From: Caprimulgus europaeus
Lineage: Eukaryota > Chordata > Aves > Caprimulgiformes > Caprimulgidae
Assembly: GCA_907165065.1 (NCBI GenBank)
Contig: OU015528.1
Location: 75,931,474 to 75,995,473, forward strand
Reading direction: 5' to 3'
DNA length: 64,000 nucleotides
Shown: positions 49,810 through 63,179 of the stretch, one piece after another
Layout of the letters: every line of letters begins with the position of its first letter
Position numbering within the stretch: the stretch's first letter is position 1
Notes under the pieces: generated by a model
The model's input: only the letters and a program-made list of their open reading frames with translations
What the model was told of the DNA's origin: nothing
The model's database searches: none
Translations under genes and position numbers: made by a program

Positions 49810-52375
49810 TCTACCTTGAAATATTTCTGAATATTGCATAACTGTGAAGTTGTTCTTTGTTTTGCCCCATGGGCAAATCTGGCTTGCCAGAATAAATAAA
49901 GCACCTGATGCTTTCGAGGAGTCTTTCCTGGCTCTCCTTACAGGCAGACAGGGAGCACACACCATACCACCAACTCTTCATGCTATACTCAGCAGCACAA
50001 GAATAGCAAGGTAAAAGAGGAGTCCAAAACATATAATTGAGCAACACCCCTCAGCTTCATCACTGTTGGCTCCTGTGACCACCAACTCAAAGGGATACGT
50101 CCCATTAATTTCAATGGCTCTTAAGCAGTCCATCAATAAACAGCTTTTTAAATTGTAGGGGTCCATGCTAGCACACATGCTCACTGCTACTGCACAGTCG
50201 TGCATCAGTGACGTGGCAAGAGGAAAGACGGCTACTAATTTTAAGGATAAAGCAGAACTAAAGAAAAGTTTACAAAGGGAAATGATTTTCTACTTAAAGC
50301 AGGAGAGAACAGCTGAAGAGGAACATTAAATTAGCTTTAAAAGGAAGGTTGGATCAGGAGAAATATAATTACTTAGTTGGAATTTCACCAAGGCTTGGGA
50401 GTCAATGCCTCTGCTGTTGCAGAAAAGTGCTGTGGGATTTTTAATGACCCCAAGTGGTCAGGCCATTGATTTCACATTTCAGCTGAAAAATGGCACCTCC
50501 AATGACACATTGTTGCCTCTGCTCTTCCTAAAATTACATGGTGGGGGACTATGTCCAAGTTGACTTGAAAGAATTATTAGTGTGTATTGAAATATCCTTG
50601 TGAGAGACAAGATACTTCACTGGTCTTAAATTGGATAGTTTCTCAGCTTTGTTAGAGTGCAGCAAAATAATAATTAAAAAAATCTGTATTTGGATGAAAT
50701 ATAGGGTTTAAATTTTGAATTTGTTTTTGCTATGACTAATTTGATGGATTCTACAGGTTTTATTTTCTCTATATCATATGCTTTTAGCATACATTGCTTT
50801 TTTTTAGAACTGTGCCCTATCACTAGTAAAGATCAGAATGATAGAAAACAATTTTATATTTTTTAAAAATCAAGATATTAAAATAAAATCAAGCTTTCAA
50901 ACTGATTATTTTGTAAGTATTTTATCTTTCACACAGTGAGCAGCAAATAAACACATTGCAGTTTTAAAACTTCACACAGAGCTTAGCTACCTAACAAGGA
51001 TCATAAATTTGCGGCAGAAATACTGCATAAACAGTCTCTGAATGTGCTATTTAAGTACAACCTAAATACTCTTTTTTTAGGAAGTGATGTAACAAGTTCA
51101 TATGTAAAATTCTATTTCTATACAAGCTGACATTCTGCAAGATTAGCTGACTGAGACAAGGAACATGAGCAAACATGCTTGTTGTTTTCTCCCATGATTA
51201 TTTTTAAAAGCTGCATTTTTCACTATTCTAAATTTGCTACTTCTGAATTTCTCATTCGTCCTGAGGTAAGGAGGAAAGAATTATCTGTGTATTCAGTGAT
51301 AAGTGCCTGCCACCAAAACAGTCTAAGTCCAATGTGCATCCAATATCCAGTTAACAACCCGAATAAAACATGTCCTCTTCACTGTGACTATTTTATATCT
51401 TTCATAAAAATTTAAGGTTTTTTTACCCCCCACAACATCTTTGAAGACAGTGATATTAAAACTTACATGTTAAAGCATAATTTTGACTAAATTGTCACTC
51501 CTTGCAATTTACCTACAAATCCCAGTTAAGATCTTGGCCTCTTGTCTAAGTACCCGCCAAGGACGTCAGATGAAAACCCTTCTCTCTTACATCTTCTGCT
51601 CTGGTATCAAAGAGCAAGATAAAAATGAACAGGTGGAAGAAACACAGCAGTGTCTCCATTTTATGACTGGTAACGGGGGCATGGATAGGATGCAGTTTAG
51701 CCAGGGTCATCAGGGAGAAATGCCAGGGCATAGAGAAGAAATGAAGAAAGATCCCACTTTGGTGCTTTGCTCCAAGGTCAGACTCTGCCATCGTGGATGT
51801 ACAGATATGGCTGTCACAGCACAGGGACTGCCACTGCTGTGTGTTTTCTCAGGGAAGTTCTGCATTTTGTAAGTTAATGAGTCAGAAATGAAGGAAGGAA
51901 GCACCATGGGTACAAATTTTAGCTCTTGGGGACACAGCAAGCCGCTGGAAGAACACGTAGGAGAATCCACCATAGTACCAACTCCTACATCCTCACCTTG
52001 TTAGTCCAGGGAGAGAACGAAGTGATGCACAGGCTCCTGCCTCAGGGAGCTCTATGAGCTCTGTGGGATGAAAATACCCTCTGTCTCTCTCCAAAATGAG
52101 AAGAAAGATCATCCAAAACAGGGCAGACGTTCCTCCCCATATGCTCATTAAACCTACTGTAATCTCCCTGGGTAGAAAATTTCACACACTTGGTATTTGA
52201 CTCATGCTACCATTTCCATTGTTTGCAGTGTTGTAGTTTACCATCTTTTCTTCTGCACTGTACAAAGGAAAGGAGGTGAATCACATCTGAAGTTTCAGCA
52301 GTAATTTGAGGCCAAACTCAGCTGTACAAGCATAGAACTGAAGGAGAACTCTGGGCCATGTGTTAAGTCTACAGA
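49810..52375. other. Non-coding stretch with possible ancient repeat remnants
   Basis: No gene is supported. The block at 50380-50525 resembles old interspersed sequence seen in other amniotes (see findings). A weak MIR-like match lies at 51650-51715. The frame at 51483-51872 (129 codons) spans that MIR-like part and has no domain, so I do not call it a gene. Confidence 0.45.
51650..51715 (-). repeat. Possible MIR-like SINE fragment
   Basis: In reverse complement, the run 'tctccattttatgactgg.aac', then '..gcagtttagccagggtcatcag', follows the order of the MIR segment between the TCATCTGTAAAATGG and TGACCTTGGGCAA parts. The match is short and diverged. Confidence 0.35.
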
Positions 52376-52755
52376 AGAATCACAGAATGGTTTAGGTTGG
52401 AAGGGACCTTAAAGATCATCCAGTTCCAACCACACTGCCATCAGCAGGGACACCTTCTGCTAGACCAGGTTGCTCAAAGCCTCATCCAACCTGGCCTGGA
52501 ACACTTCCAGGGAGGGGCATCCACAACTTCTCTGGGCAACCTGTTCCAGTGTCTCACCACCCTCACAGGAAAGAATTTCTTCCTAATATCTCATCTAAAC
52601 CTGCCCTCTTCCAGTTTGAAGCCATTTCCCCTTGTTCTATTCACTCCCTGCCCTTGTCAGAAGTCCCTCCCCAGCCTTCCTGGAGTCCCTTCAGGTACTG
52701 GGAGGTTGCTATAAAATCTTCCTGGAGCCTTCTCTTCTCCAGGCTAAACACCACC
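52376..52755 (-). repeat. CR1 LINE 3' fragment, minus strand
   Basis: This is a reverse-complement CR1 3' end beginning at 'agaatcacagaatggttta' with the usual 'ggttggaagggacc' block. It is followed by the same order of blocks as the copy at 46816-47250 and stops in 'cttctcttctccaggcta'. It is less diverged from the recalled consensus than that copy. It is non-coding and inactive. Confidence 0.94.
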
Positions 52756-55700
52756 AAGAAGTCATTTAATCACAAGGACGCATAACATGCATGAAGAAAG
52801 ATACAGAAATTATTCAAGTACTACAGACAGTGATAGCCTAGATTCTTTGCTTAAGCTTCTTGGATGTTGTATAGGGCTGCAGTAAATATCTTCTGATATT
52901 TAAGACTTTTTAATGTTTTTGTAGGGCTTGGGGAGCAGTTATATGTACCATCTACACAAGCGTCTTTTATGATTAGCAGCTGTTGGTTGGATCAAATGTT
53001 AGTGTCTTCAGCGATGAATGCCAAAAAGAAAAAGCCACCCTAACACCTGTTTTCCATTGAATGCCCACACCTCACTCCTCCCTCCCTGCCTCCAGCTTCA
53101 CATGCTAACAGTTCAAAACTTCGATATTCCTTGGTGTTGGATATTTTCACTAATATACACAGACTTGAAGCCACTCAAAAAATGTGGAGCCTTTATTTAA
53201 ACTTATTTCACAGAAGTAACTCTTGCTTCTCCAACAAGAAATGCCAAGCTTGGAAAGAACATATCATCCTGGTCTCAAAGTACTTTACTGAATCAGAACA
53301 ACTTGGATACTTCAGCTATTATGTATTCAATTACTTACACATTTTCTTACCTGATGCAGATCAGGCAGAAACATGCATTTGGGAATCTCCAAAGTTTGTG
53401 AAGCTGAGGAGCTTCTGGAACAAAGTGAGATGCTAAAATATAGGCATCTTAGAAGAACCAACATGAATTAGGAAGGGGATGACCTTGCCTGCTCAATTAA
53501 ATATGCAAACAGGTTGTTTTGTACAGGAACTGCATTGGCAGGTACCAGGGGAAACCAAAACCAAAACAAACCAAGAATAACCCTCCCTGAAAACCCCACA
53601 GATTTCCAGGCTTTGGGGTCCTCTTACTTCCAGTGTTGAGAGCAGTGGACTCTCGCTGTATTTTTCCACTCAGAAGGCAGCAAATACCAAAAATCTCACA
53701 AGGTCAGCTCTTGCTGAAGTGTGAAACAGTGGGAGGGATGCTGGGCATGGCCACATGTTGTACCACAGGCAGATGGAAGTTCCTCTGTCTATGCTCCCAG
53801 CTATGGAAACAGAAACCAATGACAAATGGTGCAGCTACCGTAACGCAGCTCTGAGGAAACATTAGAGGACTTTGGAAAAGCTTGCTTATCTTTGTAAGAG
53901 GTTTCATCTGATGGATACAGGAACTACTGAATATAGTCTATCTCTACCTGGAAAACCAGTGGTGTCAACATCTCCTTCAGACATCTGCCCATTTTGTCTT
54001 TCAATCCATCTGCTGAAACATTTACTGCCTTTCTTTCTAGTAGTTAGTCAACGATAAAGTCACTGCTTAGCTCCTTTCTGTCCTGACATCTCCTCCTTGT
54101 GATCCAAAAAACAACGATGTCAGGTTGAAACATGGGATGGAATAGGAAAAAAGCAGAAAGGACTGTGTGACAAAGCCTTCCAGCCAGCAGTTTAAAACAG
54201 TCCTAATACTATTTCCATAAATACTGTAGTATCTTCTGGAGGATCTCAGTGCAAACCGCAACAGATGTTGGATGCTATTCTTTCTTCATTCTTGTTCATT
54301 TGTTGTTCATCTGTTATTTTTTTCACTTTTTTTTTTTTTTTTTTTTTTTTGCTCTTGCCACCTGTCCATCCACAAATCAGAAGTGTTCAAACAAACTATG
54401 GTCAAGCTGTGTTCTTACTGGTCCCTCTACTGATGCCCAAAATTAACAGGACAAGAGAAGGAAGGAGATAAAGATCTAATTGCCTGTCTTATTTCTGACC
54501 TTAAAAGGATAGGCTGAATTTATTTTTGACAGCCCTAAGCAGAGAGGCTAAATCTTCTGAGCTGGCCAACTCCGAAGGCTGAAGTACACAAGTACCAGCC
54601 AGCATTCTCTGACAAGTTCATTAATGTTACTGAACAAAAAATTGATGGTGTTGTGGAATATAAAGTGTTTTAAAGTGTAAGTTACCAGTGATATAAATCT
54701 ACAAACAAGTCCTTTTCTCCTCAGCCACATCCAAACCAGAAGACAAGATAGTTCTTTAATGGCAAAAACTATAAGGCTGCAATACATACCAGGTACATTT
54801 ATTAATCATCAGACCATTTATGTTCTGTAATTCTACCACGGTTAAATAACATGGACTACTAAGTACCTGAATCAGCTATTAGCAAGCATTCCTGCTCATT
54901 AAAACTCACTTATTTAGACTTTAGCAATGGTAAATGTAACCAGCCCTGGAGGAGTGTCACAGTGCTTGGAAATGGCACATTAAGCTTCATTTACCCAGCT
55001 ACACTCATAGGCAGAGGGGGAAGGGAAACATACAGGGATGGTCCATAACGAAGCTCAGAAGCTTTTTGAAGCTGCATTAAGAAAATGACAAATCTTACAA
55101 AGAGAGCCACAAAGCTTCCTCAAGTACAACAGTTCTGCAAGGAGCTATTTATCATAGTTTGTTGAAAAGACTCCTACGTTTAATACTATTGGACTGTGAG
55201 AGCTGATTATTAAATGTAATTACAGAAGTAGCACAGAAATAATAGTTTATTGCTGAGCATAAGCAACACTGTATTAACAAAGAGGAGTGGAGAACATGTT
55301 CAGCATTTGGAATCATATCATTAGCTTTTCTGGGAACACAGACACAAATGTATACACATTTAATTCCACATTAGCTTCTACTAACCAGAATTATCCTTCA
55401 AGAATTTCTGATCAGGGTCAATGCATCCATCTATATTTGGAGTGAGAAAACAGTAGTCAAAATGGATTGCTATTTGGGTTTCAGCTTTTATTCCTTTTCT
55501 ACTTAACATAAATTTATTAAAAAACATCCCCAGCCTGTTGACAAGAAAATCTGCTCACATTTGCTTATTAACAGCCCTGTAATAGATACATTTTTGCTAT
55601 GGTGCTGCCATTTGAAGCAAATGCTTTATTTAGAATATGTTGGTTATCAGGAGATTCTCCATGCAGTTAATCTTTTGACATAAGTTTTGATTTCTCATTG

Positions 55701-57464
55701 CTACCTGCAAGAATGAGTTTTAACTTCTATTATACCTACATCTTTGCATGCTTGCTTGTCTAACTAGCTGTTCATTTCACCTCTTCTTTTGCTGTGAGTG
55801 ATTTCTCCCAATTTCTTGACACTGCTTGTTACTCTCAGAAAACTTCCTCTCACTTCTTGTGCACCACTGTCCTTGGTGAAACCCCCTTTTTAAAAAACAC
55901 ATGGTTCTATCATAAAGCCTTCTCTATTGCTTTAGGGGAGGAATCCACACTTTCCCCAAACTACAAAGCTCAACAAACTGAGAAGTACAGCTCCTTACAA
56001 CCAGAGCTACAGTTTGCGCCAGCAAGCAGGGCAAAAACCCAACTCTAAAAGATCCTTTCTGGTCCACAAAATCTAGGCTGAATCAACTCTGCTGCTGGTC
56101 CAAGAATGAAACATTTTGCAAACCTATGTTTTGGAAGGGAGGCCTTTAGTGACAGATGGATTTTATTTATTTTTGGGTAAAAGGAACAGGTTGGGAACAT
56201 CAGAGAGGATCCTGGCACATCAACACAAAGACTGAATGTATCTGAAGTACTCAAGAGGTGCAGAAATCATCATCACAAGAACATGCACACATTTATCAGT
56301 AATACAGTGTGCACTGACCCTCAGTCTTTCAGTAATGATCTGTTTTTCAGCGGGAAATACAACCTGCAGTTTTGAAGCTCAACAGCCTCTTTTAAGCATC
56401 TGTGTTCCCTCTTTAATTCAGGATGTAACAACAGCTTCACGTTTTACAGGCAAAAATGCACTCAAAAACAGGAGCTGTGTGCACGCAGCTGAAAAAAGTT
56501 AAGCTATAAATCAGGTGCAAAGGGAAGAAATCAGAGTCTACCTTCAGGCATTCGCATCCCTAGATTTTGTTCAAAGCAGCATTTTCACAGGGACTAAAAA
56601 CTCATGGGTTACATTTTTGTGGGGTTTGAATCTAAAAAACTCATGTATAGATTGCTAACAAAGATTTTCAACCATGCTACAAAATCCTTGGGAGCTCAGA
56701 GCTGATTATATGGAGATGCTTAAAAAAAATTTCCTGTTAGCCATCTATCTGCATCAGTAGATACACAAGGGCATTTGAGAAAATCTCTCCTGGTCACATC
56801 ACATCATTGATGTAAAAGAAAACAAGTTTTCCTTTTGAAGGTTTTTGACTCATTTGGAACAGATAAATCACTGCAGCAGCACTTTCCAAGTGACAATTAT
56901 CTTGCCACAATAGCCATAAAAATAAAATAAAATCAACACGGATGGAATCCAGAGTACGAGACCTAAATTATACATAACTAGATTCATAAAACTACACCTC
57001 TGCTCAAAGTTGCTCTGTACACTACACATATGCCAGGATCTCTTAATCTGCTGCTGATGTGCTGCATATTGCAGTCGTGTGCAATTACAGTTAGCTATAA
57101 TTAAGAACAATTACAGCTTTTATTTCTCCATTTGTTCTTTAAAAAGAGCAGTTGTAATAAAACTTTTTTCCCCCCTCTCCTTTTTTTTTTTTTTTTTTTA
57201 AAGGTGAATATAATTACATCCCTATAACATCTCCAATAATTAGTTTGACTCAAGTTTCTTCTGGAACAATTTTCATTTTAACTGTCAGATCTGCCATCTA
57301 TAGTCAATAGAACACATTGTAAAAAAATTCTATCATTAACCTTTTTTCACCCCATAAATCTGCAAAAGAACTGAAGAAATTGAAGAATTCATTGCTTAAA
57401 CGTTTAAAGGCCAAGTTCAACTAACACCCCTTCCCCAGCAAAACCTTCTTAATCACACTGAAAG

Positions 57465-57487
57465 ATTATTATTATTATTATTATTAT
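57465..57487. repeat. (ATT)n microsatellite
   Basis: Seven perfect ATT units plus a partial one. A simple repeat with no further structure. Confidence 0.95.
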
Positions 57488-57653
57488 ACTTGCTAACTAT
57501 AACAATAATAAATTAAAATTGGGCATAAAGTATTTGGCACCTCTCTATATTTTATAGGCTACTTTCCAGCCCTATTCTCATAAAAGAATCTCTCTACTGT
57601 ATCTTTGTTTAGAATCTACCCGCGATTACTAACCATGCAGACTGCAGGGAAAA

Positions 57654-57744
57654 GTAATTAAGTTTAATAGAAGCCACCCTCATTTTTGAAGCTGCCCTCA
57701 ATTTAAGCCGTAGAAGGAGAGTAATTAAATTTAATGCGTGCCAC
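57654..57744 (+). promoter_or_regulatory. Duplicated TAATTA motif block, candidate regulatory element
   Basis: Two 24-base copies (57654-57677 and 57721-57744) agree at 19 positions. Each starts GTAATTAA.TTTAAT and ends GCCAC, and they are separated by 43 bases. TAATTA is a homeodomain core. The surrounding sequence is complex and not low-complexity. Function is inferred only. Confidence 0.3.
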
Positions 57745-60700
57745 AGCTTTTAAATGAAGATATGGCATATAAAATTCTCTCACTCTCTAACGCATCTTTT
57801 CCAAACACTGCAAAATAAGTCTTGTGATGCAAATAGATAGCAAACTGCAACCACCAAGTCACGTTAAGTTTTCTCTTTCTCGTGGCCATGTCTTCCAAGG
57901 GGTGAGGCCTTTGAGTAGATTTAAGAACAACGTAATCTAAACCATAGGGATCGGGAAGCTTGGAGTAGGATCACAGCTGAACTGTTTCCTGATTCATCCT
58001 TTGCTCATGTTATCTGTTTTGATTAAATTTAGAAGAAGCTTTTGTGGCAGAATCCATCTTTTCCATGTTTTTAAAAGATGCATCAGGTTTTGGCCTACAG
58101 ACACAAATCTGTATAGCACAGACATTGTTCTCCAAGAGCTTCCCCCAAAGTAACTGAACTAGCAACAGTGACTAAAGAAACACATTTTGAGACATAGCCA
58201 CAAATCTCCTCCCATGTATGTCTTCAGTCTTCAAGTCATCAGAAGAAAAAAATAGTGAAATTACCCAAGGCTCAGCTATTTTGCCAAGCAATAATCTTAC
58301 TATTTTACACAGAAATTACAAACCAGGGCTAATAAAGATATTTCATTCTTGCAAAGATGAACATAATGAATGAGGAGCTCTGAGACAGAAAGAGGCATTT
58401 CCCTTCTCCAGCTCTGTAGAGAAGCAAAGGGTTCTCTCTGGATGTACAAATAAATTCTTCCTTCCAGAGAATCACAGAAGTTTCATCAACTGATTTTTAA
58501 AAAAGAGGAATTTAGAGGCTTGAATTCCCTTGTAAAGGGGAAGATGACAACCACTGTTTGCAAAAAGAAGGTTAGACCAAGATACTAAACTCACAATTGG
58601 TTGACAGAAGTGCTCTGAAAAATGTGAGGCTCACAACCTGCTTCCAAGCAGCCTTCTTTCCTGAACAGAGGTCTGTACCTCCCATTAGGGCTGAACAAAA
58701 CTTCTGCACTGAGACAGAGACCAGACTTGAAAAGTGAAAACCTGGGACAGAATTTCAAAGGCCCTTGGTCCAAAGGCTACCCCAAAAAACAAGACAGTGA
58801 AAAAAGGATAAATTAAAAAAAAAAAAATGAAATAATAAAAAAAAAGTAGGGAGAGAATAAATAGATCCTTTATTTCAATTTTAAACACCATGACAAACCT
58901 GCCACGTACTTCCCCAAGGCCGGAATATAGCGGCATAGAGAACAGACACCTGTATGCCTGGTGTACACCCTACATTGCAGGAACCTCTACGTACAGCAAC
59001 AAGATTCAAACACATTTTACCTGGCTTTCATTTCTTTACAAAATTATAAAAAATGAACATTCATTATAGTAAACAAGAGGCAACCAGGGTTTCACGTCTG
59101 GATGTCTCCCTGACAAAGCCCACAATCTTCTATCCATGAGTTCAGGGACTGTTCAATAGGCAGATCCACACTTCAAATCTTGAAGCCATTGCTAATATAA
59201 ATTGCAGGCAATTTAGGGAAGAGATTGCATTTGTAGTTATTTTTAGTCTCATGAAAGAAAGAAGAGATTTGTTTATATGTATCGTGACAAAAAAGTTGGA
59301 TTTTTTGGTTTTAAAGTAGCAAAATAGGGACAAAATTGCTGTTTAAATTCTAATTTTTACTCAATTATATTTTAAAGTGATCCTACCAGATGCTGGAACT
59401 AAAGCAACATGATTTTGCTATATTTATAACTAAGCTGCAAAACATTTCAACATTTACAAAGAGATGAAATCTCTCTGCTAACGCCAGGAGAAGAATAAGC
59501 TCAAATGCTATTGCACATGATGGCTCTTAATAGTTGGCACGAGGAGAGGAGAAATGTCTCTATAACAACAGTTCCAAGGAAACTTGCATTGCAAATATCA
59601 CATCATCACAAGGAGGGGAAAAAAAAAATAATGTGGAGAGTGTTCATGTGAGGATATAACATCCACATGCTCCCAAATAATCAGGATGGATGAAAACCAA
59701 GGCAAGCTGTGGTCTCTCCCCTCCTTGCCCCTAATCCGAAATTCCTCTTCCCATCCAAACCGCCTGCTGTTCATGCCTTCTGCTTCCTCTTAGGAAGCAG
59801 TATCCTTTCCTCACATGCTTCCCAATCAATACTTTGACCCTTCTGCTGTTGGCCACCAAGACAACTCCCACTGTTCCCTAATACGCCTTCACGCCTTCCC
59901 CCAGGGGCTTCGGTAGACATGGAGGTGTGGACCAGCTGGCCAGAAGCTTATGGGAAAAAATTAAACCAAACATAATCTTCAGAAGCCTCTCCCCTCAATT
60001 CCCACCTGCAGTGACTGCTAGGCTTACAATACAATCTTCATCCCTCATCTCATCCTCTCTTTGGAGGCTGTAGGTCCTGTAGGGTCCTGTCACAATTGCC
60101 AAGTGCTCCAAGTGTCAGTAGGATGCAATTCAGCACGCGATGCTGGAGCAGTGAAGCTCCCCCAGGGTACCAGCATAAACCACTCAACTGGTTAAAAATT
60201 GAAGGAGAGCAAATAGGAAATTTTTTAACAAATGCTTTGAGATTATGGAGTGCATGCTACAGCTGTAACCACCCACAGTTCCCTCCTACAGAACAGAAAC
60301 ACTGAAAGCAAAAACCATTCACTGCAGAAGTTGAAAAATAACCAAAAAAAATGCAGCAGTAGGTATGAAATTAAAGCCTAGGGGTATTTCCTGCAAGAAC
60401 TTCTGCAAAGAAAGAGGGGAAGTTTGCAGGACACAACAGAATAATAAAACACAACCTTGGTTTACAAGTTCATGAGAAGTGCCAGGTCTGGTGCACAGGC
60501 CTGTGCTAGTTATTATGTTCATCACTCATTTCTCACTCATGAAGGAAATTGTATTTACAGTAAAAAGGTGTCATAGTGGGTGTGATGGGAAGGACAGCCT
60601 CTCATTTCTGTTATTAAAAATAATGAAAGAAGACAAAACCTCAGATAACCTCAGTTAAAAAATTTTCCAAGTCTCTGAGGACAGCAGAGAGAAGAGCAAG

Positions 60701-60841
60701 AATTCAATGTGCCATTCAGCAGGGAAAAGGGCTGAGTGTTCTGAAATGCTCTTGGAAAAGGAAAAAAAAAAAAAGATAAAATAAAAGCAAAGCTACATGC
60801 TTTCCACCATGGAACTGATTTTTTGTGTTCACTTCTTGCAG

Positions 60842-60954
60842 TGATCATTCAGCTCTACGGATCAAAAAATCCTACTGATACCAACGTGCATGGTCAATCA
60901 GCAGGATATTCTGTTTCAAATACAAGATCTGAAGTTGTTTCTTTGATTTTTTTC
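60842..60954 (+). other. Candidate small exon, 113 nt
   Basis: An open segment runs from a plausible acceptor (TTTTTTGTGTTCACTTCTTGCAG, ending 60841) to a consensus-quality donor GTAAGT at 60955-60960. The frame is open on both sides (60823-61035) and gives a Ser/Asn/Gly-rich peptide with no domain I recognise. Splice signals of this quality also arise by chance in long introns. Confidence 0.12.
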
Positions 60955-62588
60955 GTAAGTGCAACAGAGTTTTCCACTTCTCCCAGTGCCAATCATGTTC
61001 AGGTAAATGTTACAGCTTCTGCAAGTGCAAATTAAAGACAATTATAACCTGGCTAACCTACTTCATCATTAAAATGCCTGGCACAACTCATTTAAACATG
61101 CAGTGGAGATTTGCTGCTGTCACATTCGAGTAGACAAATACTCATCTTTAGATGCTATGGGTCTGCTGATTGCTCTGAACAAAGAAGGCAAAAATGGGGG
61201 CATCTATTTGCCCCTCTAGGAAGGAGTAGTGCAGTACAGGTGGAAAAATATATTGTCACAATAGTCAGTAATAGCATTTGGGCAAACAGCTTCCCATAGC
61301 ATTGTAATGTGGATGTGTTTAGGAAAACCAAAGATTTATCTTTCTGGTACCCACTGCTCGGAGCAATCACACCAACAGCACAAGGGGAAAAGTAGGACTG
61401 AAAAAAAAAAAAAAATGGAAAACTAGAATGAAAGTGTTAAGCTCCTTAATCCATAGACCTTAGGGGGTACTGTATTTCAAACTGATATTAGAGACTCCTT
61501 ATGTATGAGATCCAACTTAAGTCATCGCACCTTCATGACAAGTGGAAATTGGGTGCAAGTACAAGAGCTGTAAACAAATCAATGCCAAAGAGAAAAATAC
61601 TAAGAAGAATAGAAATAGCTATCAGCAGAAGTCCTTTAAAAGCAGTCTCAAATGCAGAAAACAGAAACCTCCAACAGCTTCCTGTCCACGTACAGGATAT
61701 CTACAACAGTTTATTTCCAGCTGGGGAGCCCGTATTAGTGAGAACTCCCACTAGTTGCATTATATTATGTATATATTATATTCTCTTTGAGCTAGAAGCA
61801 ACTTTTTTGTTGCATTTACAGTCAGCACAGATAGGGCTTTGAGGTGATGCTATAAGTGTTTCAATAGAAAAAAACAGGAATATTTCAATACAATGACAAA
61901 ATTCCTTATTGAAGTTTTAACCCATTTAAAATCCTTGCTTTTTTAGGTGTAAAACTTTATAGCAAGGACAAAAGGAGAATTTTCTCAGCCAGGCAGAGAT
62001 CTCAAAATTTTCCCCTAGCTAGTTCCCTTGACAAGGAGGGATATCTGAGCAGCTCTGCCATCCCAGAGAAATGCAAAGCTTTCTTGGTTATCATTCGTTT
62101 ATGAAGCCATGGGCAAGGCTCTTGAAATACAGAAAGTGTAGGAGGTGTGGAGTGAGCTGGCATATTCAAACAACTGGGACATATCAGATGAATGAGTTGT
62201 AAGCACCTCAAATCCTTACAAAAGCCCTGATATTCAAGGGTTGACCCCATTCACTTATGGTTGTGGACCAGATTACCATCAGTGAAATTCAAGCCAAAAG
62301 AAAAATCCCACAAACAAAAACCCCACTTCTTTTCCATGGAAACATGACCTTTTCATTTAATTAAATGTGTGTCAACTTAAATCTTGTCAGTCTGACCCCA
62401 ATCTGTCCTATTCCCCAGATCTATGGAGCTCTGCAGAAGCCATTCTCACCTCAGGCTCTGACCTCATCAGATCTCATAAGAGGGCCAGGTCTGGCTGGGA
62501 ATGTGGGAGACACCTCCGAGGGAACCCCAGATGCTTCAGGAAGTTCTTTATGGCGACTCGCAGAAGTAATGATCTTTGAGTTAACACC
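60955..62588. other. Unique non-coding stretch before the second LTR
   Basis: No gene is supported. An A-rich tract is at 61400-61415. The frame at 61501-61842 (113 codons) has no recognisable domain. The frame at 62365-62607 runs into the LTR and is therefore not a gene as it stands. Confidence 0.5.
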
Positions 62589-62997
62589 TGTCCTGGTTTT
62601 TAGCTGAGACTAAAGCTTCAGTACAGGATTTGTTATGAGAAAAACGTTGATAACATACCAATGTTTCCATTTGTCACTGGAAGTTCAAGGACTTTGTGTT
62701 TTGTTAGTCTACAAGTGTAAGATCTTGGGGTGGGGACAAGTAATATTAAAATTAATAAGCTAAATTGGCATTTGGATATGCCAGTAGGATATTCCATATC
62801 ATCATATAACATCATATTCAGTATATTTATGAGGGGCTCTTCTTCTCTTGCTTTCTCTGGCTTTTGCTCTGGCTTTCACTCTTCTGGGGCTGTGGTTTTG
62901 GTTTTGGGATTGTCACTCCTCTGAGATTGTTATCCAAGAACAGGCCAGACTTGGTGGGCAGGTGGTGAGCAATTGCACTGTGTATTACTCATTGGTA

Positions 62998-63028
<31 letters not shown>

Positions 63029-63179
63029 TTAAGTTTTGTTTTATTTCAATTATTAAATTGTTAACCTATGAGTCTCCTTACTCTTGCCCTTCAATTCTCT
63101 CCCCTATCCCTTGAAGGGAAGAGTGAGTTAACGCTGTGTTTGGCTACTAGCCAAGTGCTAATAAAGTTAAACCACCACA
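62589..63179 (+). mobile_element. Solo LTR of an avian endogenous retrovirus (ERVK/ERVL-type family)
   Basis: It begins TGTCCTGGTTTTTAGCTGAG and ends AAAGTTAAACCACCACA. This fits a very common avian LTR whose consensus I recall as TGTCCTGGTTTCAGCTGGGA... to ...GGTTAAACCACGACA. The exact 5-base duplication ACACC flanks it at 62584-62588 and 63180-63184. It keeps the 'ggatattccatatcatcatataacatcat' promoter-side block, a likely TATA region (CAGTATATTTATGAGGGG), a (TTA)n tract at about 62998-63027, and the 'tttatttcaattattaaattgtt' block near the RNA 3' end. No internal retroviral genes are present, so it is a solo LTR. The exact family name needs a repeat library. Confidence 0.88.
62998..63027 (+). 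repeat. (TTA)n tract inside the LTR
   Basis: About nine to ten TTA units. This tract belongs to the LTR family consensus and is not an independent microsatellite, though its length varies among copies. Confidence 0.9.

Larger units (their letters stand above)
52756..60841. other. Long repeat-poor non-coding stretch
   Basis: No gene is supported. Homopolymers are T24 at 54327-54350, T19 at 57181-57199 following a C/T-rich run, and an A-rich tract at 58814-58846. An (ATT)7 microsatellite is at 57465-57487. A duplicated homeodomain-type motif is at 57654-57744. Frames at 53131-53436 and 55794-56048 are not recognisable. Confidence 0.5.

Noticed and set aside
51483-51872. 129-codon plus-strand frame
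   Set aside because: It spans a probable MIR-like relic, has no domain, and overlaps two minus-strand frames of similar length.
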